NCBI GenBank assembly: GCA_029077825.1
Contig: JAQNCT010000002.1
Coordinates: 1 to 64,000 of the forward strand
Source of the DNA: Acidocella sp.
Lineage (GTDB): Bacteria; Pseudomonadota; Alphaproteobacteria; Acetobacterales; Acetobacteraceae
DNA: 64,000 bases
Direction: 5' to 3'
Numbering within the stretch: position 1 is the stretch's first letter; every line of letters begins with the position of its first letter. The notes beneath the pieces were generated by a model. That model did not search any database and had not been told where the DNA came from. It was given only the letters and a program-made list of their open reading frames with translations. Of the stretch, positions 53,396 through 62,477 are shown one piece after another. The position numbers were made by a program, and so were the translations under genes.

Positions 53396-54624
53396 CTGAG
53401 ACGACGACCGCTAACGCCATGACCAATTTTCCCCTGGCCAAACCCCGGGACCGCCGCTTGCAACTGGCTCTGCAATTTGCCCGCCTGCTGCGCGCTGGGC
53501 GGCTGAACCTGGTTCTACCCAATGGCAGCACGCATCATTTTGAAGGCTCCGAACCCGGCCCAACCGCCACCATGCTGCTGCGTGACCCCCGCATGATCAC
53601 CAAGCTCGTGTTTGGCGGCTGCCTTGGCCTCTCGGAAGCCTATATGGACGGCATGTGGGACAGCCCCAACCTTACTGACGTATTGCGGCTCGGCACCGCC
53701 AATGAGCAAGCCTTTGAGGCTATGCTGCGCGGCAAAAATTGGGCTCGGTTTGCCTCCTGGATGATGCATAAACTGCGCCCCAACACCCGCAAGGGTTCGC
53801 GCAAAAATATCGCCGAGCATTACGACCTTGGCAATGATTTTTATGCGCAGTGGCTTGATGGCTCGATGACCTACTCCGCCGCCCTGTTCAGCAATGGCGA
53901 GAATGATTTGCAAGCCGCCCAAGTTGAAAAATATCGCCGCCTTTGCCGTGCGCTGGACATTCAACCCGGCATGAGCGTGTTGGAAATCGGCTGCGGCTGG
54001 GGCGGTTTTGCTGAGGTGGCTGCTGGTGAATTTGGCGCCATTGTCACCGGCATCACGCTCTCAACCGAGCAGCTTATTTTCGCGCAGGAGCGCATGATAA
54101 AGGCTGGACTGGCCGATAAAGTGACCCTTAAATTGGAAGACTACCGCGACACCACAGGCCATTTTGACCGTGTTGCCTCCATTGAGATGTTTGAAGCCGT
54201 AGGAGAAGCATACTGGCCGGTGTATTTCCAGACCGTGCGCGACCGTCTTCGCCCCGGCGGCCAGGCGGGCATACAGGTTATTACGATCGCAGATAGGTTT
54301 TTCGCCGACTACCGCATGACCGCCGATTTCATTCAGCGCTATGTGTTCCCAGGCGGCATGTTGCCCTCCCCCACCCGGCTGCGTGAGGAAATTGCTGCCG
54401 CAGGTATGCATTTACATGATAGTTTCTGGTTTGGCCGTGACTATGCTGAAACCCTCAGCCGCTGGCAGGCCAGCTTCCAGGCGGCGTGGGATAAAATTGC
54501 CGGACTTTCTTCGCAATATGACGAACGTTTTAAGCGTTTGTGGGAGTTTTATCTAGGCTATTGCGAAGTTGGCTTTGAAGCCGGCTGGACGGATGTCAGC
54601 CAGATCGTGATTCGCCGCGCCTGA
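53392..54624 (+). CDS. cfa: Cyclopropane-fatty-acyl-phospholipid synthase family methyltransferase
   Basis: 410 residues. The SAM motif VLEIGCGWGGFAE (about 195-207), HYDLGNDFYAQWLD and the SIEMFEAVGEAYWPVYF segment match CFA synthases. It adds a methylene or methyl group to unsaturated phospholipid acyl chains in the membrane. Relatives in photo-oxidative-stress operons methylate vaccenate (UfaM-like), so product could be a methylated rather than cyclopropane lipid. It overlaps DUF1365 by 4 bases; 36 bases separate it from the transporter gene. Confidence 0.92.
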   Translation: MTETTTANAMTNFPLAKPRDRRLQLALQFARLLRAGRLNLVLPNGSTHHFEGSEPGPTATMLLRDPRMITKLVFGGCLGLSEAYMDGMWDSPNLTDVLRLGTANEQAFEAMLRGKNWARFASWMMHKLRPNTRKGSRKNIAEHYDLGNDFYAQWLDGSMTYSAALFSNGENDLQAAQVEKYRRLCRALDIQPGMSVLEIGCGWGGFAEVAAGEFGAIVTGITLSTEQLIFAQERMIKAGLADKVTLKLEDYRDTTGHFDRVASIEMFEAVGEAYWPVYFQTVRDRLRPGGQAGIQVITIADRFFADYRMTADFIQRYVFPGGMLPSPTRLREEIAAAGMHLHDSFWFGRDYAETLSRWQASFQAAWDKIAGLSSQYDERFKRLWEFYLGYCEVGFEAGWTDVSQIVIRRA

Positions 54625-54660
54625 AGCAAGACAGGTTTTGGTTGAAATGGAGCTTCTCTG

Positions 54661-56004
54661 ATGACGCCTGACCAAAGCGCGGCGGCACCTCTGCGCTGGC
54701 GGACATTGCTGATCTATGCGGCACCTGCGCTGCCGCTTGGGATGCTAGGGTTGCCGCTGCTGGTTATATTGCCAAACTTCTGGGCCGGGCCGATGGGCAT
54801 GAACCTTGCTACCGTAGGTTTTGTGCTCACCTTAGTCCGCGTGATGGACGCGGTGTTCGACCCCACCATAGGCCGCTTGTCAGACATGAGCCGCTCGCGC
54901 TTTGGCCGCCGCAAACCCTTCATAGCCGTTGCTATTCCCGTCGCGGTGGTGGGCGCTGTTGGGCTGTTCTTCCCGCCGCTGCATGCGGGTGTGGTGTGGC
55001 TGTTTATTTTCAACGCCCTGGTCACCTGGGGCTGGACCATGATCTCGCTGCCTTATTGGGCCTGGGGGGCTGAACTCTCTGATGAATATAAAGAGCGCCA
55101 GCGCATCACCAGCTTTCGCGAAGGTGGCACCATCATCGGAATTCTCATCTCGGCACTGGCCCCGGTGGTGCTCGGCATCACCAGCCCTGAAGGTGAAGCG
55201 CATCTGTTGGTTATCCTTACAATCGGCCTGGCGTCGCCCTTCGTGCTGGCCGCCTTGCTCATGGTGCCTGACCCCTTACCGGCCCAGATCGAAAAGCCGG
55301 TGGGTCTGGCGGCGGCGTTAAAGGTGGCGGCAGCCAACGCGCCGTTTCGCAAGCTAATTTTCGCCTGGCTGATCAATGGCCTTGCCAACGGCCTGCCAGC
55401 GGTATTGTTTTTAATGGTCTGCACCCAGTATCTTAACGCTCCGGCTGCCCAAGGGCCCTTACTGCTGGTATATTTTGCCTCCGGCGTGCTGGCCGTGCCG
55501 CTCTGGCTTTGGCTGGCGGTGCGCATTGGCAAACACCGCGCCTGGATCACCTCGCTGTTGGTCACCGCCTTCGCCTTTTCGTTTGTCCCGCTGGTTCCGC
55601 ATATTGGCCTGTGGTTTTTTGGCCTGATCAGCGTGTTCACCGGCTCCGGTCTGGGGGCTGACTTTACCATCCCGCCGGCGATCCAGGCTGATGTGGTTGA
55701 CCTTGATGAACTGCAAAGCGGCGAGCGCCGTGCTGGATTGTTCTTTGCCGCCTCGACCATGGCACAGAAGGCCGGCAATGCGCTGGCGGTTGGCATCGCC
55801 TTCCCGCTCCTGCAATTGGTGGGTTTTACCACCCATGCGGCAAATGGCCCCTTTCAAAAAGCCGCGTTACTCATCATGTATTGTGGTATGCCGAGTGCTC
55901 TGAAACTCATCTGTGCCCTGATCCTGCGTGGTTTCCCCCTCGACGAGCACGAGCAGCACCGGCTGCGTGCCGAAATTTCGCTAAGGCAGACCAAAGCCGC
56001 ATGA
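54661..56004 (+). CDS. MFS transporter, glycoside-pentoside-hexuronide (GPH) type
   Basis: 447 residues with about 12 hydrophobic segments. The signature DPTIGRLSDMSRSRFGRRKPF in the 2-3 loop and the WAWGAELSDEYKERQRI segment belong to the GPH (sodium:sugar) branch of the major facilitator superfamily. Its substrate is unknown; members in photolyase/CFA operons may move a lipid-type compound rather than a sugar. It follows the synthase by 36 bases and overlaps the phosphoesterase start by 4. Confidence 0.88.
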   Translation: MTPDQSAAAPLRWRTLLIYAAPALPLGMLGLPLLVILPNFWAGPMGMNLATVGFVLTLVRVMDAVFDPTIGRLSDMSRSRFGRRKPFIAVAIPVAVVGAVGLFFPPLHAGVVWLFIFNALVTWGWTMISLPYWAWGAELSDEYKERQRITSFREGGTIIGILISALAPVVLGITSPEGEAHLLVILTIGLASPFVLAALLMVPDPLPAQIEKPVGLAAALKVAAANAPFRKLIFAWLINGLANGLPAVLFLMVCTQYLNAPAAQGPLLLVYFASGVLAVPLWLWLAVRIGKHRAWITSLLVTAFAFSFVPLVPHIGLWFFGLISVFTGSGLGADFTIPPAIQADVVDLDELQSGERRAGLFFAASTMAQKAGNALAVGIAFPLLQLVGFTTHAANGPFQKAALLIMYCGMPSALKLICALILRGFPLDEHEQHRLRAEISLRQTKAA

Positions 56005-56681
56005 TCCCTGAAGGCCGCGGTTTGCGCATTATCGGCGATGTTCATGGCGACACCAAAGCTTTCGCGATCGCCGCCGAAACTGATTTGTTCGTTATTCAGT
56101 TAGGCGATCTGGTTGATGACGGCCCAGACACCCCAGGCACGCTCGACATCATGTTCCGCCTGCTCGATGAAAAGCGCGGTTTGTTTCTGCTTGGCAATCA
56201 TGATTTCAAGCTCGCCCGGGCATTACGCGGTGATTTAGTCACCAAGTCCCCCAGCCTGCATCGCACCTTGGAGACGTTGTCACCAGCCCAGGCGGCGCGC
56301 GCGCAATCTGAAATCATGCAAGCACCGGCTTGGCTGAACCATAAAAACCGGTTTTTCGTCCATGGCGGTTTTCACCCCGCCATGCTGGCAACACCGCCGC
56401 CGAACTTCCCCGCCGCCCGCCCCGACCCCCTGCTCGCCCGCGCTTTGTATGGCCAGACCACCGGCCGGGTGACCGGCGCTGGCAGACCGGAACGATTGAT
56501 CGGCTGGGTGCATCATGTTCCCGCAGATGTGATTGTGTATTGCGGCCACGACCGTCGCAGTTTGGATGATCGCCCCTACATCAAAAACGGTGTATTAGGC
56601 GGCACCACGGTGTTTCTTGACACCGGTGCGGGCAAGGGCGGACATCTTAGTTGGATCGATATTCCGGCTGCAAACACATAA
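56001..56681 (+). CDS. Metallophosphoesterase
   Basis: 226 residues. The calcineurin-type metal motifs GDVHGD (13-18), GDLVDDG (37-43) and GNHDFK (about 67-72) are in the right order, with YCGHDRR near residue 180. Small phosphoesterases of this kind act on nucleotides, phosphoproteins or lipids; no choice is possible from sequence. The ATG at 56001 overlaps the MFS gene stop. The DUF3833 gene starts 12 bases downstream, so it belongs to the same operon. Confidence 0.87.
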   Translation: MIPEGRGLRIIGDVHGDTKAFAIAAETDLFVIQLGDLVDDGPDTPGTLDIMFRLLDEKRGLFLLGNHDFKLARALRGDLVTKSPSLHRTLETLSPAQAARAQSEIMQAPAWLNHKNRFFVHGGFHPAMLATPPPNFPAARPDPLLARALYGQTTGRVTGAGRPERLIGWVHHVPADVIVYCGHDRRSLDDRPYIKNGVLGGTTVFLDTGAGKGGHLSWIDIPAANT

Positions 56682-56692
56682 GGATTTTCATA

Positions 56693-57232
56693 ATGCGTTG
56701 GTTCAATTTTGTTCTTCCACTGTTCACTGCCGGTAGTCTCAGCGCCTGCGCCAGCATGCAGCCACAGGATTTCGCCAGCGGCTCTCCCACCATGGCCCTC
56801 AACGATTATTTCCCGGGCCATTCCACTGCCTACGGTATTTTCATCGACCGTTTCGGCACTGTGAGAAACCAGTTCACTGTGGATTGTCAAGGCAGTTGGG
56901 ACGGCACCACCATGACATTGCAGGAACATTTCACCTATGTTGGCGGCGCCAATGGCCAGCCCACCAGCCGCACCTGGCATTTCCACAAAACCGGGCCAAA
57001 CACCTGGGAAGGCACAGCTAATGATGTGATCGGCGTTGCCACCGGCGAGCAGGATGGCAATGCGTTTCACATGACATACGTCACCGAGCTTCATATGGGT
57101 TCCAGCACCCATACGGTTTCGGTTAGTGACTGGATGTTCCGTCAGAGCCCTGGCGTGGTGATCAACCATACCACCATCAGCAAATTAGGGGTCACCTTGG
57201 GCGACGTGCAGATCGCCTTCGTGCATCAGTAA
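56693..57232 (+). CDS. DUF3833 family lipoprotein
   Basis: 179 residues. The signal sequence ends in a lipobox (LSAC, C19). The mature part has the family regions LNDYFPGHSTAYGIFIDRFG and WTFRRV-type counterparts (here SRTWHFHKTGPNTWEG). DUF3833 proteins have a beta-barrel-like look and are linked with cyclopropane synthase/photolyase operons. AAGGA lies about 8 bases before the ATG at 56693. It is the last forward gene before the convergent YeiH gene. Confidence 0.85.
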   Translation: MRWFNFVLPLFTAGSLSACASMQPQDFASGSPTMALNDYFPGHSTAYGIFIDRFGTVRNQFTVDCQGSWDGTTMTLQEHFTYVGGANGQPTSRTWHFHKTGPNTWEGTANDVIGVATGEQDGNAFHMTYVTELHMGSSTHTVSVSDWMFRQSPGVVINHTTISKLGVTLGDVQIAFVHQ

Positions 57233-57244
57233 CGCGAACAGAAC

Positions 57245-58267
57245 TCAGGCGATGGCAAGCAACCTGATGAGCCCAAGACTAATTAGCCCCAACACGATCA
57301 GTGAAATCGTCACCGCCGCGGTAACCCGCACCCCAGCCTTTGCCACCGCCCGCAGATCAACCCCCAGACCAAGCGCTGCCATTGAGACTGTGGTCAGCAC
57401 TGAGGCGATATGCTTGATCGGGCTAAGCGCCAAATGCGGGATCAAATCGGCGGAGCGTAGCAGCAACATCACGAGAAACCCGCCGATAAACCACGGCACC
57501 AGTTGTTGCAGTTTTAACTTGCGCTTTACAACCTCAACCCCTGGTTCGTTCAGCTTGCTGGCGAACAGCGAAATTACCAGCACAACAGGCCCCAGCATCA
57601 ACACCCGCACCAGCTTGACCACCGTGCCGATTTGGTTGCTGAGCGCGCCGATTGGCAAAGTTGCTGCCAGCACCTGCGGCACCGCGTAAACGGTCAAGCC
57701 TGCCAGAACGCCATACTGAGTCAATGACATATGCAACAACGGCACCAGCAGCGGCAGTATCAGTACCGTAATCACACCTAATACGGCCGTAAAAGCAATC
57801 GAGGTGGCGATGTCATGGCCATCAGCGCCTATAACAGGTGCTACCGCCGCAATCGCCGAATTCCCGCAGATCGAATTGCCACACGCCACCAGCAGCGCCA
57901 TTTTCCGCGGCAATTTCAGTACCCGTCCAATCGTGTAGCTTATGACAATTGCCACCGCCACCACCACCGCAATGCTGATCAGCAATGGTATGCCCAATGC
58001 CGCCACCGTTTTGGCACTGACTGAAGCGCCAAGCATTACCACCGCCACTTCCAGCAACGTTTTCGCACTGAAATGAATCCCAGGGCGCCACATCGCTCCG
58101 GGTTGCCAGGCAGTGCGGATGATCACGCCCAGCAAAATCGCCAGCACCAGCGCCTCCAGAAACGCCTCGCCCACCAACCGCGCCTCGAGCATTTCAAGCA
58201 GTGTGGCCAGACCCGTGATCAGCGCGCACAGGACAACGCCGGGCAATATGCCAAGTTGCAATTTCAT
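57245..58267 (-). CDS. YeiH family putative sulfate export transporter
   Basis: 340 residues with about 9-10 transmembrane helices. The family motif CGNSICGNSAIAAVAPVIGA lies near residue 125, and LNLL-type MLGASVSAKTVAALG precedes it. YeiH/UPF0324 proteins are annotated as sulfate exporters, but direct evidence is limited. I chose the ATG at 58267 because the frame upstream overlaps the polyprenyl synthase gene tail. It starts 10 bases after that stop, so they may be co-transcribed. Confidence 0.87.
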   Translation of the reverse strand: MKLQLGILPGVVLCALITGLATLLEMLEARLVGEAFLEALVLAILLGVIIRTAWQPGAMWRPGIHFSAKTLLEVAVVMLGASVSAKTVAALGIPLLISIAVVVAVAIVISYTIGRVLKLPRKMALLVACGNSICGNSAIAAVAPVIGADGHDIATSIAFTAVLGVITVLILPLLVPLLHMSLTQYGVLAGLTVYAVPQVLAATLPIGALSNQIGTVVKLVRVLMLGPVVLVISLFASKLNEPGVEVVKRKLKLQQLVPWFIGGFLVMLLLRSADLIPHLALSPIKHIASVLTTVSMAALGLGVDLRAVAKAGVRVTAAVTISLIVLGLISLGLIRLLAIA

Positions 58268-58277
58268 TGCGATAACA

Positions 58278-59279
58278 TCAGGAACGCCTGGCGGTGGTGT
58301 ACAATGCAATCTCCTGCAGATTATCGCGCAAATTGGATGGCGCAAATGCCTCAAGCGCCCGGCTGGCGGTGTCGGCAAATTGCCGCGCCCGATCGATGGT
58401 CCGCTCAATGGCGTTATGGCGGACAATCAGCGCCAGGGCCGCTGCCAAATCAGCTTCGGTTTGCTCACCGGCCCCGATGGTCCGCGCCCAGAACAGCCGC
58501 TCCTCCGCGTCGCCGGCGCTGATTGCCGCCAACACCGGATAGGTTAATTTACCTTCGCGGAAATCATCGCCGATGGTTTTACCAAGCTCAGCCACATTGG
58601 CATTATAATCGAGCGCGTCATCAACCAGCTGGAACGCCATACCCAGGTCCATCCCGTAGTTCGCCAGGGCAGCGCACTCAGAGGCTGGTCGGTTGGCAAT
58701 CACGCCCCCAACCTCGCAGGCGGCAGCGAACAAAGCTGCGGTTTTACCGCGAATAACCTCGAAATATTTATCCTCGGTGGTGGCAATATCATTTTGGGTG
58801 CTCAGTTGCAGCACTTCACCTTCGGCAATTGTCGCAGCCGCGGTTGAGAGAATCCGCAGCACCTCCAGCGAGCCATCAGCCACCATCAACTGAAAAGCCC
58901 GGGCGAATAAAAAATCCCCCACCAGTACCGAAGCCTTGTTGCCGAACACCGCATTGGCGCTGGCCAGCCCGCGCCGCAGCACGCTCTCATCCACCACGTC
59001 GTCATGCAACAAGGTCGCCGTGTGGATAAACTCCACACAGGCCGCCAATTGCACATGGCGCTCACCCTCGTAGCCGCACAGTCGGGCGGCAGCCAAGGTC
59101 AGCAAAGGCCGCAGCCGCTTGCCCCCAGCCGCCACCAGATGCGCCGCCAGTTGCGGGATCAGCGCCACCGGCGAGTCCATCCGGGCCACGATCGCCCGGT
59201 TGGTAGCCTGTAAATCCGCATCCAGTGACGCGGTTAACCGGGTCAACGCATCAGTTGTCAAAGGTGTCGTACCGTCCAA
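58278..59279 (-). CDS. ispB: Polyprenyl diphosphate synthase (octaprenyl-type)
   Basis: 333 residues. The two aspartate-rich motifs are LLHDDVVDES (first, near residue 92) and QLVDDALDYN (second, near residue 217), and GGKRLRPLLTLAAARL is intact. It makes the long isoprenoid tail of ubiquinone; chain length cannot be fixed by eye. The N-terminus TASLDADLQATNRAI is typical of IspB. It is divergent from the DUF2007 gene, with 82 bases between the starts. Confidence 0.92.
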   Translation of the reverse strand: MDGTTPLTTDALTRLTASLDADLQATNRAIVARMDSPVALIPQLAAHLVAAGGKRLRPLLTLAAARLCGYEGERHVQLAACVEFIHTATLLHDDVVDESVLRRGLASANAVFGNKASVLVGDFLFARAFQLMVADGSLEVLRILSTAAATIAEGEVLQLSTQNDIATTEDKYFEVIRGKTAALFAAACEVGGVIANRPASECAALANYGMDLGMAFQLVDDALDYNANVAELGKTIGDDFREGKLTYPVLAAISAGDAEERLFWARTIGAGEQTEADLAAALALIVRHNAIERTIDRARQFADTASRALEAFAPSNLRDNLQEIALYTTARRS

Positions 59280-59361
59280 ACCCGCATCCCAGCTTGCTAT
59301 TCATCCCACTCTTGCCACCATATCGGTCGGGGTGAAACAGGGTCAAGCAGGAGACAGCCAC

Positions 59362-59568
59362 ATGGAAATGGTCATTGCGTCAAACGAGCCGGTCCGCCTG
59401 AGCTTTTTAATGGCTGTGCTGCGCGATGCCGGGCTGCAGCCGGTGCTATATGATATGAATATGTCGGTTCTTGAAGGCAGCGCCGGCGCCATTTTGCGCC
59501 GCATTATGGTGCCAAGCCATCAGGCTGACCAGGCCAGGCGAGTGCTGCGCGAGGCGGGGGAGTTATGA
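59362..59568 (+). CDS. DUF2007 domain protein
   Basis: A 68-residue protein with the DUF2007 pattern: a beta-alpha-beta fold starting VIASNEPVRLSFLMAVLRDAG and ending RIMVPSHQADQARRVLREAG. Proteins of this type are similar to PII-like or signal-transducing small domains, but function is unknown. AGGAG lies 9 bases before the ATG. The stop overlaps the downstream TrmN6-like methyltransferase start by 4 bases, so they work from one transcript. Confidence 0.8.
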   Translation: MEMVIASNEPVRLSFLMAVLRDAGLQPVLYDMNMSVLEGSAGAILRRIMVPSHQADQARRVLREAGEL

Positions 59569-60290
59569 GCGAGATTACTGAAGGCACGCTGCTAGATGGC
59601 AAGGTCACTTACCGGCAATTCGCCTCTGGCCACCGCAGCGGGTTCGAGCCGGTGCTGCTGGCCGCCAGTGTCCGCGCCAAACCGGGAGAGCTGGTGCTGG
59701 AAGCCGGCAGCGGCGCAGGCGCTGCCCTGCTATGCCTGGGGCACCGCGTCCCGGGCTTGAGCGGTACCGGCATTGAGATTGACCCAACCCTGGTCGCGCT
59801 CGCCAATGAAAATTTTAAAATCAATGGATTAAACGGTATATCCAGCCTTCAAGGCGATGCGTGCCATCCGCCTTTCAGCGCAATTTTTCAGCATGCCATC
59901 GCCAACCCGCCCTGGTTCAATCCGGCCAGCACAAAGTCACCGGACCAGCAGCGCGCCCTGGCACACCACAGCCAGCCCGGCCTTTTGGCCGCCTGGATCA
60001 ATGGGCTGACACATTGCCTGCATCCCAGGGGGTGGATTTATCTCATCCTGCCCGCCGCCTCGGTGAGCGATGCCATCGTGGGCTTAAAATCCCATAAATA
60101 CGGCGCTGTTACGTTGTTTCCGCTCTGGCCGCGCGCCGGTCAGGCCGCGGGGCAGATTATCCTGAGCGCCCGCCGGGGCAGCCGCACCGCTGACCAATGT
60201 TTGTCCGGCCTAATTCTACATGATGAAAACGGCATCACCGCAGCTGCAAACGCTATTCTGCGTGATGGTGCTGCAATTTCAATGGACTGA
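59565..60290 (+). CDS. tRNA1(Val) (adenine(37)-N6)-methyltransferase-like
   Basis: 241 residues. The SAM motif VLEAGSGAGAALLCLGHRV and the adenine-N6 catalytic motif ANPPWFNP place it in the TrmN6/YfiC group. The N-terminal GKVTYRQFASGHRSGFEPVLL is the typical lead-in. It likely modifies an adenine in tRNA or another RNA. It overlaps the DUF2007 gene by 4 bases, and its tail overlaps the DHA2 exporter end by 12 bases. Confidence 0.85.
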   Translation: MSEITEGTLLDGKVTYRQFASGHRSGFEPVLLAASVRAKPGELVLEAGSGAGAALLCLGHRVPGLSGTGIEIDPTLVALANENFKINGLNGISSLQGDACHPPFSAIFQHAIANPPWFNPASTKSPDQQRALAHHSQPGLLAAWINGLTHCLHPRGWIYLILPAASVSDAIVGLKSHKYGAVTLFPLWPRAGQAAGQIILSARRGSRTADQCLSGLILHDENGITAAANAILRDGAAISMD

Positions 60291-61649
60291 CCGCAGTGAG
60301 CTATCGCGCATCAGCGCACCAATGACCAGCGCCAGCAACGCCGCCACCGCGCAGGCCCCAAAGGCGGCATGAAATCCCGCCGCCAGCAGCATGGTGCCGG
60401 CCAAGGTAGCCCCCGCCGCCCCGCCAATCGCCCGAAACAGCAACATGCTGCCAGTTGCCACCCCAACATCGCGGCGCTCCGCCGCGTTTTGAATGGCCAC
60501 GGTGACATTGGGCTGCACCAGCCCAATGCCGCCGCCCAGCAACACCATGTAAAAAACACAGAGGCCCAGATTGGTTGTGCTCTCCATACTGGCCAGCAAC
60601 AGCAACCCGGCAAGACACATGCTCAGCGCCACCAAAATCGTCGGCTTGGTGCGCCCCAACCACCGAGCAATATGCCCGCCAGCGTAGGACATCACCACAA
60701 ACGCCAGTAACAACGGCGTGGTAAATGCCCCGGAGGCCGCCGCATTGGTGCCCCGCACATATTGAAAATACAGCGGCAACAAAAACGTACCGCCAAAGGT
60801 GCACAATGAATTGGTGAACGATAACGCAAGGCCGCCCAGCACGATTTTATTACCGAAAATATGTAACGGCAGCATTGGCGTGACTGCCCGCCGCTCCTGC
60901 CATATCATCAACCCGGTCAGCACCGCGCCAGCCATCGCCAACCCAGAGGCGAGCGGTGAGCCCCAGGCAAAATCCCGCCCGCCGGAGGCGCACAGTATCA
61001 GCCAGGCGGTGATGCTCGCCATCAGCAACCCCGCCCCCAAATAATCTATCTTCACCGGCCCCGGTGCGTGCGGCGGCAATATGCGCAATGCCCGCCCGCT
61101 GCTCACATAGGCCAGTGCACCCAACGGCAAATTCACCCAAAAAATCGCCCGCCAGGACAGCAAATCCGTCAACGCCCCACCAGCAATTGGCCCGGCAATG
61201 CTGGCAATGCCCCACATGCCGCTCATGTATATTTGGTAGCGCCCACGTTCGCGTGGCGGCACCACATCGGCAATCGCGGTCTGGGCGATGGTGATCAGCC
61301 CGGCCCCGCCGATCCCCTGCACGGCCCGCATAAAAATCATCTGCGGCAGGTTTTGCGCCATCGCGCAGCCCATTGAGGCCAGCACAAACACAATAATCGC
61401 CGGCTGCAGCAACTTCCGGCGCCCATAAATATCCGAGAGTTTGCCAAATACCGGGGTCGCCGCGGTGCCGGAGAGCAAATACGCCGCCACAATCCAGGCC
61501 AGATGCCCCTGGCCATGCAATTCCACCGCCATTTTGGGTACTGCCGGCACCACGATGGTCTGGTCGAGTGCTGAGAGCAAAATTGCCAGCGCAACCCCGC
61601 GAATCACCGGCAAAATCTCTTGATGGGTGTAAATGCGCGTCTCGGTCAT
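60279..61649 (-). CDS. MFS transporter, DHA2 (EmrB/QacA) family
   Basis: 456 residues with about 12-14 hydrophobic segments. Motif A appears as GKLSDIYGRRKLLQ, motif C-like PIAGGALTDLLSWRAIFWVNLPLG (cited in part as GGALTDLLSWRAIFWVN) is present, and the N-terminal ALDQTIVVPAVPKMA is a classic DHA2 signature. It probably exports drugs or toxic metabolites with protons. I chose the ATG at 61649 (TETRIYTHQEI); a longer start at 61688 is possible. No regulator lies next to it. Confidence 0.9.
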   Translation of the reverse strand: MTETRIYTHQEILPVIRGVALAILLSALDQTIVVPAVPKMAVELHGQGHLAWIVAAYLLSGTAATPVFGKLSDIYGRRKLLQPAIIVFVLASMGCAMAQNLPQMIFMRAVQGIGGAGLITIAQTAIADVVPPRERGRYQIYMSGMWGIASIAGPIAGGALTDLLSWRAIFWVNLPLGALAYVSSGRALRILPPHAPGPVKIDYLGAGLLMASITAWLILCASGGRDFAWGSPLASGLAMAGAVLTGLMIWQERRAVTPMLPLHIFGNKIVLGGLALSFTNSLCTFGGTFLLPLYFQYVRGTNAAASGAFTTPLLLAFVVMSYAGGHIARWLGRTKPTILVALSMCLAGLLLLASMESTTNLGLCVFYMVLLGGGIGLVQPNVTVAIQNAAERRDVGVATGSMLLFRAIGGAAGATLAGTMLLAAGFHAAFGACAVAALLALVIGALMRDSSLRSVH

Positions 61650-61718
61650 AGCTCCTGGCATAACAAGCCTGGCGCCGACCTCAAACAACCAGCTTCACAT
61701 CGCTGAAACCTGGCTGCG

Positions 61719-62477
61719 TCAGGCCTTCAGCGTATCGATCAGATCAATCATGAATTCGGTATCCTCCTGGGTCAGTGCCTCCCAGCCCTGAAACCCCAGT
61801 GATTCCAGCACTGAGGCGCCATTGCGCACGCTGGCCATGTTCTGCAACTGCGCGCGCAGCTTCGGCACCAGATCGCTCAGCCGTGGCCCGGCGATCAGCA
61901 CATGCTGGATGTCAGAAATCTGGCTGGTCACCAGCGGGCGCAATTCCCGGCGAATGGCGTTGGAGAATTCATTCCAGGTGTCTTTCGGGAAAAAACCGAT
62001 ATCCGCCCCATTGGTCATCAGCGCCTTGGCGATCAGAATATAATTATCCACCACCACCGGAACGATGTTGGCTTTTCCCAGATCAGCCGATTCCAGCATG
62101 ATCATGCCGATCAGATTAATATGCTCGTCATTGGTATAAGCCACCCGGGTCTGCGGCTTGAGATCTTCCACGCTCTGCGCCGGGCTGCCCACCGCCACTG
62201 CGATGATACACTCATCCGTAACACCTTGCGCCCGCGCCACCGGTGTAAAGTTTTTTTCACGCACCAGCATCGTGGCATCCAGCGGGTTGGCGTAGATCAG
62301 ATCCACCTTGTCAGCCCGGATCGCCGCCCGCTGCGTCTCAAAATCATTATACATTTCGCAGTGAAAATGCATCTCAAGGCTGCGCTGCAACCAGGTATTG
62401 AACACATACCAACCCACCAGCCGCGCCGGCGTAAAATCCGGGCTGACTGTCATCTGATAAACCGTCTCATCGCTCAT
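61719..62477 (-). CDS. Soluble PhnD-like substrate-binding protein
   Basis: 252 residues resembling the phosphite/phosphonate-type periplasmic binding protein fold (PhnD-like, PF12974 type). It starts MSDETVYQMTVSPDFTPARL with no signal peptide, so it should stay in the cytoplasm. The core pattern RAAIRADKVDLIYANPLDA and VAYTNDEHINLIGMIMLE is visible. There is no ABC transporter gene next to it. It overlaps the stop of the PAS gene upstream by 4 bases, so it seems to form a two-gene sensory unit rather than an uptake system. Confidence 0.75.
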   Translation of the reverse strand: MSDETVYQMTVSPDFTPARLVGWYVFNTWLQRSLEMHFHCEMYNDFETQRAAIRADKVDLIYANPLDATMLVREKNFTPVARAQGVTDECIIAVAVGSPAQSVEDLKPQTRVAYTNDEHINLIGMIMLESADLGKANIVPVVVDNYILIAKALMTNGADIGFFPKDTWNEFSNAIRRELRPLVTSQISDIQHVLIAGPRLSDLVPKLRAQLQNMASVRNGASVLESLGFQGWEALTQEDTEFMIDLIDTLKA

